Shown here piece by piece: positions 1-8,834 of a stretch of DNA of 9,041 nucleotides. Position numbers and translations under genes: made by a program. The notes beneath the pieces were generated by a model. The model saw nothing but the letters and a program-made list of their open reading frames with translations. It had not been told where the DNA came from and did not search any database. Position 1 is the first letter of the stretch. Every line of letters starts with the position of its first letter. Source of the DNA: CAZQVN01 sp964596775. GTDB taxonomy: Bacteria; Eisenbacteria; RBG-16-71-46; JABDJR01; JAWXBZ01. Where the stretch lies: contig CAZQVN010000091.1 of the NCBI GenBank assembly GCA_964596775.1, positions 1 to 9,041 on the forward strand. The letters run 5' to 3'.

Positions 1-2297
<2,297 letters not shown>

Positions 2298-2348
2298 GAA
2301 TGGATTTCGTGCCCTTCCGCCGGACCGGCCGTGACGATTGAAGCTAAT

Positions 2349-2377
2349 ATCATACAGGACAATGGGTTTCGCGCCAA
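2349..2377 (-). promoter_or_regulatory. Probable sigma70-type promoter of metH
   Basis: Read on the minus strand, a -35 box TTGGCG (2372-2377, 4 of 6 consensus bases) is followed by exactly 17 bases and then a -10 box TATGAT (2349-2354, 5 of 6). Transcription would start near 2342, leaving a leader of about 45 nt before the metH ATG at 2297. That leader is too short for a SAM or cobalamin riboswitch, so such control is not visible. It is the best promoter match in the window and lies in an AT-rich patch within GC-rich DNA. Confidence 0.7.
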
Positions 2378-2440
2378 CAGCGTCATCGATCCGGGGATCG
2401 GCAGCCGCCGGGAACCCGCGGGCGGGATCGCCGCGCGGGG

Positions 2441-2470
2441 TCGACGGGAATCACGGGTTTCGGGTATTGT
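2441..2470 (+). promoter_or_regulatory. Weak candidate promoter of the M3 peptidase gene
   Basis: A -35-like TCGACG (2441-2446, 4 of 6) and a -10-like TATTGT (2465-2470, 4 of 6) are separated by 18 bases. Transcription would start near 2477, giving a leader of about 66 nt. An alternative AT-rich patch (TCTAATCAT, about 2477-2485) follows it, but I find no well-spaced -35 for that one. The placement is reasonable but the match is weak. Confidence 0.3.
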
Positions 2471-2533
2471 TTCCCCTCTAATCATCCCCTCGGCACTACG
2501 TCGTTTCGCAAAACTCCCGTCCAAGCAATGAAC

Positions 2534-2539
2534 GGAGGA
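2534..2539 (+). promoter_or_regulatory. Ribosome binding site deciding the peptidase start
   Basis: GGAGGA lies just ahead of the ATG at 2543. The in-frame ATG at 2528 is five codons further upstream, before this site, and has no purine-rich site of its own. This favours 2543 as the start. The spacing of about 4 nt after GGAGG is slightly short but workable. Confidence 0.75.
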
Positions 2540-2542
2540 AGA

Positions 2543-4606
2543 ATGTCCCTGAAAGATTCCCTGCACAGCGCTGCCGGTGCTTCAGTTGCCGGTCGCACGC
2601 TGGTGACGACCATGGCCGTGATCGCGACCCTGGCGATGGCGCCCGCCGCCCGCGCCGGTTACGCGGATCCGCCCCCGCTGCCGAAGGACGCCGCCGGAGT
2701 CTCGGCGATGGTGGCCGAGCAGCTGGGCGTGGCCCAGGCCAGGCTGGACCAGATTCTCGCGGTCAAGGGCCCGCGCACCGTGGACAACACGCTCGTCCCC
2801 TACAACGAGATGAGCATCGCACTCGATCTGGCCGGAGGATTCTCCAGCCTCCTCCAGAACGTGCACCCCGAGGAATCCCTCCGCCAGGCCGCGGAAAAGG
2901 GGATCCAGGATCTGAGCGCTTTCCTCACGAAGCTCTCCCTGAACCGCGGACTCTACGAAGCGCTCAAGGCCGTGGATATTGCGAAGGCCGATGCCGACAC
3001 GAAGTTTCTCGTGGAGAAGAATCTCGCCGACTTCCGCCGCGCCGGCGTGGACCGCGACGAGGCCACCCGGACGAAAATCGAGAAGCTCCAGGAGGAGATC
3101 ACCGAGATCGGCCAGACGTTCAGCCGCAACATCCGCGAGGACGTGCGCTCGATCATCCTGAACGATCCCTCCTCGCTCGACGGCCTGCCCCAGGACTACA
3201 TCGATTCCCACAAGCCGGACGAGAGCGGCAAGATCACGATCACCACGAACTACCCGGACTTCTATCCGTTCCTGACCTACAGCAAGGACCGCGAGGCGCG
3301 GAAGCGGCTCTATCTTGAATTTTCCCGGCGCGGCAACCCGGCCAACCTCGACGTTCTCAAGAAGTACGTCGCAAAGAGAACGGAGCTTGCGAACACGCTC
3401 GGATACAGGACGTACGCGGACCTGATCACCGAGAACAAGATGATCGAGACCGCGGCCAACGCCTCCGCGTTCATCGACCGGATCACCGAGGCGGCCACAC
3501 CCCGGGCGCAGCGCGAGTACGCCGAGCTCCTGGCCACGATGAAAACGCTGGACGAATCCGCCACCGAGGTGGCCGACTACGACAAGTCGTTCGTCAGCGA
3601 GAAACTGAAGTCGGAAAAGTACTCCTTCGACTCCCAGTCGGTCCGCCCCTACTTCGACTATCCCGTGGTGCGGGACGGCCTGATGGACCTGACATCGCAG
3701 CTGTTCGGCGCCACGTTCACGAAGGTCCCCGATGCCGAGGTCTGGCATCCGGACGTGGACTGCTACGAAGTGCGCGAAGGGGACACGTTCCTCGGCCGCA
3801 TCTACCTGGACATGCACCCGCGCCCCGGAAAGTACGGCCACGCCGCGCAGTTCACGATACGCTCGGGCGTCAAGGACATCCAGTGCCCGATCGGCGTTCT
3901 CGTCTGCAACTTTCCCGGCGGCGGCGATGACGCACCCGGCGAGGGGCTGATGTCGCACAGCGACGTGGAAACATTCCTCCACGAGTTCGGCCACCTGCTG
4001 CATCACACGTTCGGGGGTCACCAGAGGTGGATCGACCAGTCCGGCGTGGCCACCGAGCACGACTTCGTCGAAGCCCCGTCGCAGTTCCTCGAGGAATGGG
4101 CCTGGGACGCGCCGACGCTGCAGCGGTTCGCGAAGCACTATGAGACAGGCGAGCCGATTCCCACCGAGCTCGTCGACCGCATGCGCGCCGCCCGCGACTT
4201 CGGCGAGGGGCTGTCGGTCCGCCAGCAGATGTTCTACGCGAAGGTTTCGCTGTCGATGTACGACCGGGATCCGAAGAACCTGGACACGACGGCGCTCGTG
4301 AAGGAGATCCAGAACAAGTACAGCATGTACAGGTACGTCGACGGAACGACCATGGAAACGGGCTTCGGCCACCTCGGCGGCTATTCCGCCGTCTACTACA
4401 CCTACATGTGGTCGCTGGTCATCGCCAAGGACCTGTTCAGCAAGTTCGACCAGAACAACATGCTCGATTCGAAGATGGCCACCGCCTACCGCAAGGCAGT
4501 TCTGGACCCGGGTGGAACGAAGAAGGCCGCTCAGCTCGTGCGGGATTTCCTCGGCCGGGACTTCAGTTTCGACGCCTACGAGAAGTGGTTGAACTCGACG
4601 AACTAG
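2543..4606 (+). CDS. Exported zinc oligopeptidase, peptidase family M3 (thimet oligopeptidase-like)
   Basis: This is a 687-residue zinc metallopeptidase that should cut short peptides internally. Residues 1-38 look like a signal peptide: a long n-region, a hydrophobic stretch (TMAVIATLAMAP) and a cleavage site after ARA at 36-38. No cysteine follows, so it is probably soluble in the periplasm rather than a lipoprotein. The catalytic motif HEFGH is at 480-484, with zinc ligands His480 and His484, catalytic Glu481 and a third ligand Glu510 in DFVEAPSQ. The C-terminal segment GFGHLGGYSAVYYTYMW (607-623) matches the substrate-binding region of thimet oligopeptidase, with His610, Tyr614, Tyr618 and Tyr621 in the positions of its His600, Tyr605, Tyr609 and Tyr612. 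The upstream block YLDMHPRPGKYGHAA is also typical of the family. Its length suits the M3A group (about 680 residues). All visible active-site residues are intact. It is transcribed alone, divergent from metH, and ends at the hairpin before the convergent OmpA-family gene. The physiological substrate cannot be read from the sequence. Confidence 0.93.
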   Translation: MSLKDSLHSAAGASVAGRTLVTTMAVIATLAMAPAARAGYADPPPLPKDAAGVSAMVAEQLGVAQARLDQILAVKGPRTVDNTLVPYNEMSIALDLAGGFSSLLQNVHPEESLRQAAEKGIQDLSAFLTKLSLNRGLYEALKAVDIAKADADTKFLVEKNLADFRRAGVDRDEATRTKIEKLQEEITEIGQTFSRNIREDVRSIILNDPSSLDGLPQDYIDSHKPDESGKITITTNYPDFYPFLTYSKDREARKRLYLEFSRRGNPANLDVLKKYVAKRTELANTLGYRTYADLITENKMIETAANASAFIDRITEAATPRAQREYAELLATMKTLDESATEVADYDKSFVSEKLKSEKYSFDSQSVRPYFDYPVVRDGLMDLTSQLFGATFTKVPDAEVWHPDVDCYEVREGDTFLGRIYLDMHPRPGKYGHAAQFTIRSGVKDIQCPIGVLVCNFPGGGDDAPGEGLMSHSDVETFLHEFGHLLHHTFGGHQRWIDQSGVATEHDFVEAPSQFLEEWAWDAPTLQRFAKHYETGEPIPTELVDRMRAARDFGEGLSVRQQMFYAKVSLSMYDRDPKNLDTTALVKEIQNKYSMYRYVDGTTMETGFGHLGGYSAVYYTYMWSLVIAKDLFSKFDQNNMLDSKMATAYRKAVLDPGGTKKAAQLVRDFLGRDFSFDAYEKWLNSTN

Positions 4607-4626
4607 GTAAACAGCACACCGGAACA

Positions 4627-4662
4627 AAGACGCCCCCCGGAGGGAATTCCGGGGGGCGTCTT
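4627..4662. terminator. Bidirectional intrinsic terminator between convergent genes
   Basis: A 15-bp perfect stem (arms 4627-4641 and 4648-4662) encloses a 6-base loop (GGGAAT). The stem is GC-rich in the middle and ends in AA/TT, so both strands read into a short T-rich stretch: CTTGTT on the plus strand and CTTTGTT on the minus strand. It begins 21 nt after the peptidase stop codon and ends 7 nt before the stop of the opposing gene, as expected for a shared terminator. The T-tracts are interrupted, so strength is uncertain. Confidence 0.85.
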
Positions 4663-4668
4663 GTTGCG

Positions 4669-5847
4669 TCAGCTCTTCGCAAACTCCACCCGCCGGTTCA
4701 TCGCCTTCCCCTCCGGCGAGTCGTTCTTCGCGATCGGAGCCGACTCACCTTTTCCCGACGTGGCCATCCGCCCCGTTTCGATCCCGAAGTCGCCGGCCAG
4801 GCTGGCCGCCACGGCGGCCGCCCGCTTCTCGGACAGCGTCTGATTCGCCGCCGTCTCCCCCACGTCGTCGGTGTGGCCGGTGATCGTCACCTTCACGTCC
4901 GGGTTTTCCTTCAGGTACGTGGCCACCTGGCGCAGGACCGGCGCGGATTCCGGCTTCAAACGGTCGGAGCCCGAGTCGAAAACGATCCCCTGCGTCACGA
5001 ACGGTGCGGCCAGCATGTCCACCTTTTCCTTCCCCCCCTCGGCGAAGCGCACGTTCGCGATCATCGGGTCGGAACCGTAGCGCCACAGGCGGAGCCCCAC
5101 AGCGGCCACGGACTCGCCGTGCTTGAATTCCATCTCGGGAATGTTCACCAGCCGCTCGCGATCGACGTAGATCTTGAGGCTTCGGCCCGCGGCCATGACC
5201 GAAACATGATGCCGTCCGCTCAGGCCGCCGGGCATTTCGGCGGTCGAGCCGACTCCTTCCGTTCCGGAAAAGGCGACCTGTTTCCCGGCGCCGCCGATCG
5301 CCGCGTACCAGATCCAGGAATCCGAATCGGGCCAGAAGGCCCCCACCGTGAACGCGGGCCCCGTCATCTCGGGCTGAAAAATGTCGAACTCGAGCGTCCA
5401 CTTTTCGGGAACGGCATCCGCCTTGATGGAGATGATGCCGTCCGTGCCGTTCAGGCGCAGCCAGCGCTCCCCCTTGAATTCGACGATGTCGAAGTTTCCA
5501 GTCCGCGCTTTCCAGCGGCTCGGAAACTCGCCGAGTTCATCCCGGGTGAAGTCGTCCATCAGGATCACCCGGTTGCCCGGAACGAAATCGAACTTCGTGG
5601 AGACCTCGGAGACCTTACCTCCGTTGCCCGACTCGCCTCCGCGGGACGGGGCTGCCGGCTCTTCCGTGTCCGGGGCGGGCGCTGCGGGAACTTCGGGCTT
5701 CTCCCCGGCCTTCACCTTTTCCGCGGCCTCCCTGGCCTTTTTTTCGGCCTTTTTCTTCAGGTCGCCCGGGCCGATGGCCAGGACATCCCCCGCAGCCAGG
5801 GCCAGGGACAAGAGCAGCAGGCCGGACAGTATGTTCCACCGGCGCAT
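4669..5847 (-). CDS. Secreted LamG-like / OmpA peptidoglycan-binding protein
   Basis: This 392-residue envelope protein starts at ATG 5847, chosen because GGAGG lies 5 nt upstream and a clear signal peptide follows (hydrophobic ILSGLLLLSLALAAG, likely cut after VLA at 22-24). The frame stays open 49 codons upstream to 5994, but that stretch has no ribosome site and would bury the signal peptide. After the signal come a Lys/Glu/Ala-rich helix (about 29-50) and a Pro/Ala/Gly linker (about 51-80). A predicted beta-sandwich of LamG/concanavalin type follows (about 85-268), opening with KFDFVPG and DDFTRDELGEFPSRW. The OmpA C-terminal domain covers about 283-392: GIVFDSGSDRLKP, GHTDDVG with Asp327, LSEKRAAAV with Arg342, and NRRVEF at 384-389. 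Asp and Arg at these positions bind diaminopimelate in OmpA-family proteins. It probably attaches non-covalently to peptidoglycan while displaying the sandwich domain. No outer-membrane barrel is seen. The ligand of the sandwich domain is unknown. Confidence 0.9.
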   Translation of the reverse strand: MRRWNILSGLLLLSLALAAGDVLAIGPGDLKKKAEKKAREAAEKVKAGEKPEVPAAPAPDTEEPAAPSRGGESGNGGKVSEVSTKFDFVPGNRVILMDDFTRDELGEFPSRWKARTGNFDIVEFKGERWLRLNGTDGIISIKADAVPEKWTLEFDIFQPEMTGPAFTVGAFWPDSDSWIWYAAIGGAGKQVAFSGTEGVGSTAEMPGGLSGRHHVSVMAAGRSLKIYVDRERLVNIPEMEFKHGESVAAVGLRLWRYGSDPMIANVRFAEGGKEKVDMLAAPFVTQGIVFDSGSDRLKPESAPVLRQVATYLKENPDVKVTITGHTDDVGETAANQTLSEKRAAAVAASLAGDFGIETGRMATSGKGESAPIAKNDSPEGKAMNRRVEFAKS

Positions 5848-5852
5848 CGTGA

Positions 5853-5857
5853 CCTCC
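5853..5857 (-). promoter_or_regulatory. Ribosome binding site fixing the start of the OmpA-family gene
   Basis: On the minus strand GGAGG is followed by TCACG and then ATG at 5847, an ideal 5-nt spacing. It places the start 49 codons inside the longest open frame and directly before the signal peptide. Confidence 0.85.
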
Positions 5858-6166
5858 TCCGCCGCTTCGGCGGCGCGGTTGAATCGGAACCATGTGCCCG
5901 GCCCGGGATCGGGCTGTCCGAGGCCGGAGCGGTGACCCTGGGGCACCCCGCGACCATCGGGCGCCATCGCGGCGCCGGACTCGGCGGCGGTCACGACCGG
6001 CGGGAGCGGGGTGGTGCCCTGATCCGGACGCGCGGAAACGCCCCTGAAAGGACCATCACGCTGCTCCGGCCTGAAGGGGCCGCGCTGTCCGGCGCAATCT
6101 GCCGACGGCGAGGGGTGCCGTTTACACGCAGGGATCCGCCGGCGCCCTGGATACCCGCCCGGGAAT

Positions 6167-6196
6167 CTGTCGGAAATCCGCCGGATCGACTATGCT
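6167..6196 (+). promoter_or_regulatory. Candidate kinase promoter, possibly leaderless
   Basis: The hexamer TATGCT (6191-6196, 4 of 6 to TATAAT, with the three most conserved bases) lies exactly at -12 to -7 relative to the A of the kinase ATG at 6203. An 18-base spacer separates it from CTGTCG (6167-6172), a weak -35. If this is the promoter, the mRNA begins at or near the start codon. This agrees with the absence of any Shine-Dalgarno sequence before the ATG. Confidence 0.4.
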
Positions 6197-6202
6197 GAAT
6201 TC

Positions 6203-8752
6203 ATGGACAAACGCCCCTCCTGGGACCGTGTCCAGGAGCTGTTCAACGAGGCCGTGGAACTGGACCCGGAAGGGCGCAAGGCCCTGCTGGACCGGATCGA
6301 AAGCGCTCACCCCGAACTGGCCGCCGAACTGAGGTCGCTGCTCGTCGCCCACTTCGAAGCCGGCGGATTCCTGGCCGGAAGCGTGGCGGCCGGGTTCGGG
6401 GAAACCGGCGCCCCCGGACAGCGGATCGGACCCTACCGGATTCTCGAGGAGATCGGCCGCGGCGGCATGGGTGTCGTGTACCGGGCCGCGCGGGACGACG
6501 AGGATTTCTCGAAGGAAGTGGCCGTCAAGCGTATCTACCCGGGGCTCCGCTCGGAGGACATCCTCCGGAGATTCCGGTCGGAACGACAGATCCTGGCCAT
6601 GCTGGATCACCCGCACATCGCCCGGCTGATCGACGGGGGCACCGCCGCGGACGGCAGCCCCTACCTGGTCATGGACTACGTGTCCGGAAAACCGCTGCTT
6701 GCCTTCTGCGATGATCGCCGGCTCGGCGTCGAGGAGCGGCTCGCTATCTTTCTCGAAGTCTGCGATGCCGTGCAGTTCGCGCATCAGCGGCTGGTGATCC
6801 ATCGCGACCTCAAGCCGGACAACATCCTGGTGACGGACGACGGCACGCCGCGGCTGCTCGACTTCGGAATCGCCAAGCTCATGCCTCCGTCCGAAACCGG
6901 CGCGCCGGCCACGGTGACCGCGCCGATGCACCGGATGATGACGCCCGACTACGCAAGCCCCGAGCAGATCCTCGGCGACCCGGTGACCGTGGCCGGCGAT
7001 GTCTATTCACTCGGCGTGATCCTCTATGAACTCCTGGCCGGATGCCGGCCGCTCCGGCTTTCCGGCCGGGCTCCCGAGGACATCCTCCGGGCGGTGGCCC
7101 AGGAGGATCCGGCTCCCCCCAGCGCGGCGGTGATACGCGCCGCCTCCGGCGAGGCGGCCGACCGGCGCGGCAACACGACCCGGAACCTGCGCCGCCGGCT
7201 GGCCGGCGACCTCGACCACATCGCGCTCAAGGCCCTGGAGAAGGAGCCCGAAAGGCGTTACGCATCGGTGGATCAACTGGCCGCCGACATCCGCCGACAC
7301 CTCGAAGGGCACCCTGTCCTGGCCCGCGGGCACTCGACCGCGTACCAGTTGTCCCGCTTCATCCGCCGCAATCGCACCGCGGTGGTCACGGTGGGCCTGG
7401 TGGCCGTGTCGCTGATCGCCGGGCTGGCCGGCACGACCTGGCAGGCCGGCGTGGCCCGGCAGGAGCGCGACCGGGCGAAACGGCGCTTCAACGAAGTCCG
7501 GTCGCTCGCGCACGCCCTGATGTTCGATGTGCACGACGCGATTCTCGATCTGCCCGGGTCGACGCGGGCGCGGAAGTTGATCGTCGATCACGCCCTCACC
7601 TATCTCAACAAACTGGCCGACGACGCCGGGAGCGATCCGGTTCTCCAGCACGAAATCGGACTGGCCTACGCGAAGATCGCCGACGTCCAGGGGCGGCCGT
7701 TGTTCTCGAATCTCGGACGGACGGGCGATGCCCTCGACAGCTACAGCCGGGGGATCGCGCTTCTCGCGGCCGCCGCGGCGGCCCGGCCGGAGTCACTCTC
7801 CTTCTCGCGGAACGAAATCGTGGCCACGCAGCGCCTGACCGACCTGCTGCGGACCATGGGCCGCGGCGACGAGGCGCTCGCCAGGGCCAGGACGACGATC
7901 GAGCGGATCGAAGCCCTGATCGAGCGCTACCCGGACGATCCGTATCTCCCCGGGGATCTGCTCCTCACCCACGATAGAATCGGAGACTGGGCTGTGGCCG
8001 ACGGGGATACTTCGACAGCGGTTGCCGAGCGGACGCTGTGCCTGGAGATGGCGGAAGAAATCCATCGCAGGTATCCGGACGACGGCGCGTCACGGAGACC
8101 GATCCTGATCCAGTACGCGAAGAACGCGGAACTTCTGGCCACCCGCGGCAACCGGGACGGCGCCATGGCGCTGTACGAACGCGCGGAACGGCTGGGGCGG
8201 GAAGCCGTGGCGGCGCTCGGGAACAACACCGAGGCCCGCCGCGACCTGGCCATCATCTACTCGATGATGGCGCATTGCCTGGCCGGCGGAGGAGCGGTGG
8301 ATTCGGGTCTGGCCGTGTACGCGCGCGGGATGCGGATCTCCGAGGAACTGGCGGCGGAGGATTCGAGCAATGCGCTGATGCAGTCGGACGTGGCCGCCGC
8401 CCACTTCGACATCGGCCTGCTGTTGCTGGGCAACCGGCGTTACGAAGCCGCGGAGGCGAGGTTCCGTGAGGCGTTCGACCGCTACGCGCGCCTGGCGGCC
8501 GCGGATACTTCGAACGTGGCTGTTCTGCAAGCGATGGCGCTGTGCGGCCGCCGGGCCGGTGATGCGTGCGTGGAGGCTTCGACGACATACCGGAAGAACC
8601 CCGGCCCCTGGCGGGACCGGGCCGCCGGCTGGTTCGAAAGGAGCCTGAACGTCTACCAGGGGCTGGGGCGCAGGGGTGTCCTGACCGCAGAGGACGCCGC
8701 GGCACCGGAGGAGCTGACGGCTGCGCTGAGGACTCTGGCCGAGGGGCACTGA
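6203..8752 (+). CDS. Transmembrane Ser/Thr protein kinase with extracytoplasmic TPR-like domain
   Basis: This 849-residue protein is a bacterial Hanks-type (PknB-like) kinase that phosphorylates Ser/Thr on proteins in response to signals. The N-terminal helical segment (1-75, with WDRVQELFNEAVEL) is a common lead-in in this kinase group and supports the start at 6203, although there is no Shine-Dalgarno sequence. The kinase domain covers about 76-370: glycine loop GRGGMGVVY (85-93), Lys109 (VAVK), helix-C Glu127, HRDLKPDN with Asp202 and Asn207, DFG at 220-222, SPE at 252-254 and Asp266 (GDVYSLG). All catalytic residues are present, so it should be active. The activation loop holds Ser230, Thr232, Thr237, Thr239 and Thr247 as possible phosphosites. 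One hydrophobic helix (about 392-413) follows a basic stretch, so the remaining 430 residues should lie outside the cytoplasm. They are Ala-rich helical repeats resembling TPRs, with Cys613, Cys692, Cys781 and Cys789. The ligand is unknown. A partial ECF sigma gene converges on it 82 nt downstream. Confidence 0.93.
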   Translation: MDKRPSWDRVQELFNEAVELDPEGRKALLDRIESAHPELAAELRSLLVAHFEAGGFLAGSVAAGFGETGAPGQRIGPYRILEEIGRGGMGVVYRAARDDEDFSKEVAVKRIYPGLRSEDILRRFRSERQILAMLDHPHIARLIDGGTAADGSPYLVMDYVSGKPLLAFCDDRRLGVEERLAIFLEVCDAVQFAHQRLVIHRDLKPDNILVTDDGTPRLLDFGIAKLMPPSETGAPATVTAPMHRMMTPDYASPEQILGDPVTVAGDVYSLGVILYELLAGCRPLRLSGRAPEDILRAVAQEDPAPPSAAVIRAASGEAADRRGNTTRNLRRRLAGDLDHIALKALEKEPERRYASVDQLAADIRRHLEGHPVLARGHSTAYQLSRFIRRNRTAVVTVGLVAVSLIAGLAGTTWQAGVARQERDRAKRRFNEVRSLAHALMFDVHDAILDLPGSTRARKLIVDHALTYLNKLADDAGSDPVLQHEIGLAYAKIADVQGRPLFSNLGRTGDALDSYSRGIALLAAAAAARPESLSFSRNEIVATQRLTDLLRTMGRGDEALARARTTIERIEALIERYPDDPYLPGDLLLTHDRIGDWAVADGDTSTAVAERTLCLEMAEEIHRRYPDDGASRRPILIQYAKNAELLATRGNRDGAMALYERAERLGREAVAALGNNTEARRDLAIIYSMMAHCLAGGGAVDSGLAVYARGMRISEELAAEDSSNALMQSDVAAAHFDIGLLLLGNRRYEAAEARFREAFDRYARLAAADTSNVAVLQAMALCGRRAGDACVEASTTYRKNPGPWRDRAAGWFERSLNVYQGLGRRGVLTAEDAAAPEELTAALRTLAEGH

Positions 8753-8834
8753 CGGGCCCTCGCCCAGGTGCCGACCGGTGCGCATCGCCTTGTGAAGACC
8801 GTCCCCGATGTCTGCGGCGAAGCCGGCCGGCGGG

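Larger units (their letters stand above)
5848..6202. other. Divergent intergenic region between the OmpA-family and kinase genes
   Basis: These 355 bases separate two divergent genes and hold no gene I can support. The long plus-strand frame ending at 6198 is the antisense of the OmpA-family gene. On the left are that gene's ribosome site and a 6-bp hairpin at 5860-5875. On the right is the promoter-like element of the kinase. I find no convincing -10/-35 pair for the OmpA-family gene. Short GC-rich inverted repeats occur (for example CAGGG...CCCTG around 6129-6149), but such words are expected at this base composition. Confidence 0.6.

Noticed and set aside
2582..4627. A 681-codon open frame on the minus strand, opposite the M3 peptidase
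   Set aside because: It is the antisense of a gene with an intact HEFGH active site and has no family features of its own.
5848..5994. A 49-residue N-terminal extension of the OmpA-family protein starting at 5994
   Set aside because: There is no ribosome site at 5994. A strong GGAGG at ideal spacing plus a signal peptide favour the start at 5847.
4408..6198. A 596-codon open frame on the plus strand overlapping the peptidase end and the OmpA-family gene
   Set aside because: It crosses the terminator hairpin and is antisense to a well-supported gene. Its composition (Arg/Gly/His-rich) is typical of a GC shadow.
6122..6931. A 269-codon open frame on the minus strand over the kinase start
   Set aside because: It is antisense to the kinase N-terminus and glycine loop, with no ribosome site or recognisable domain.
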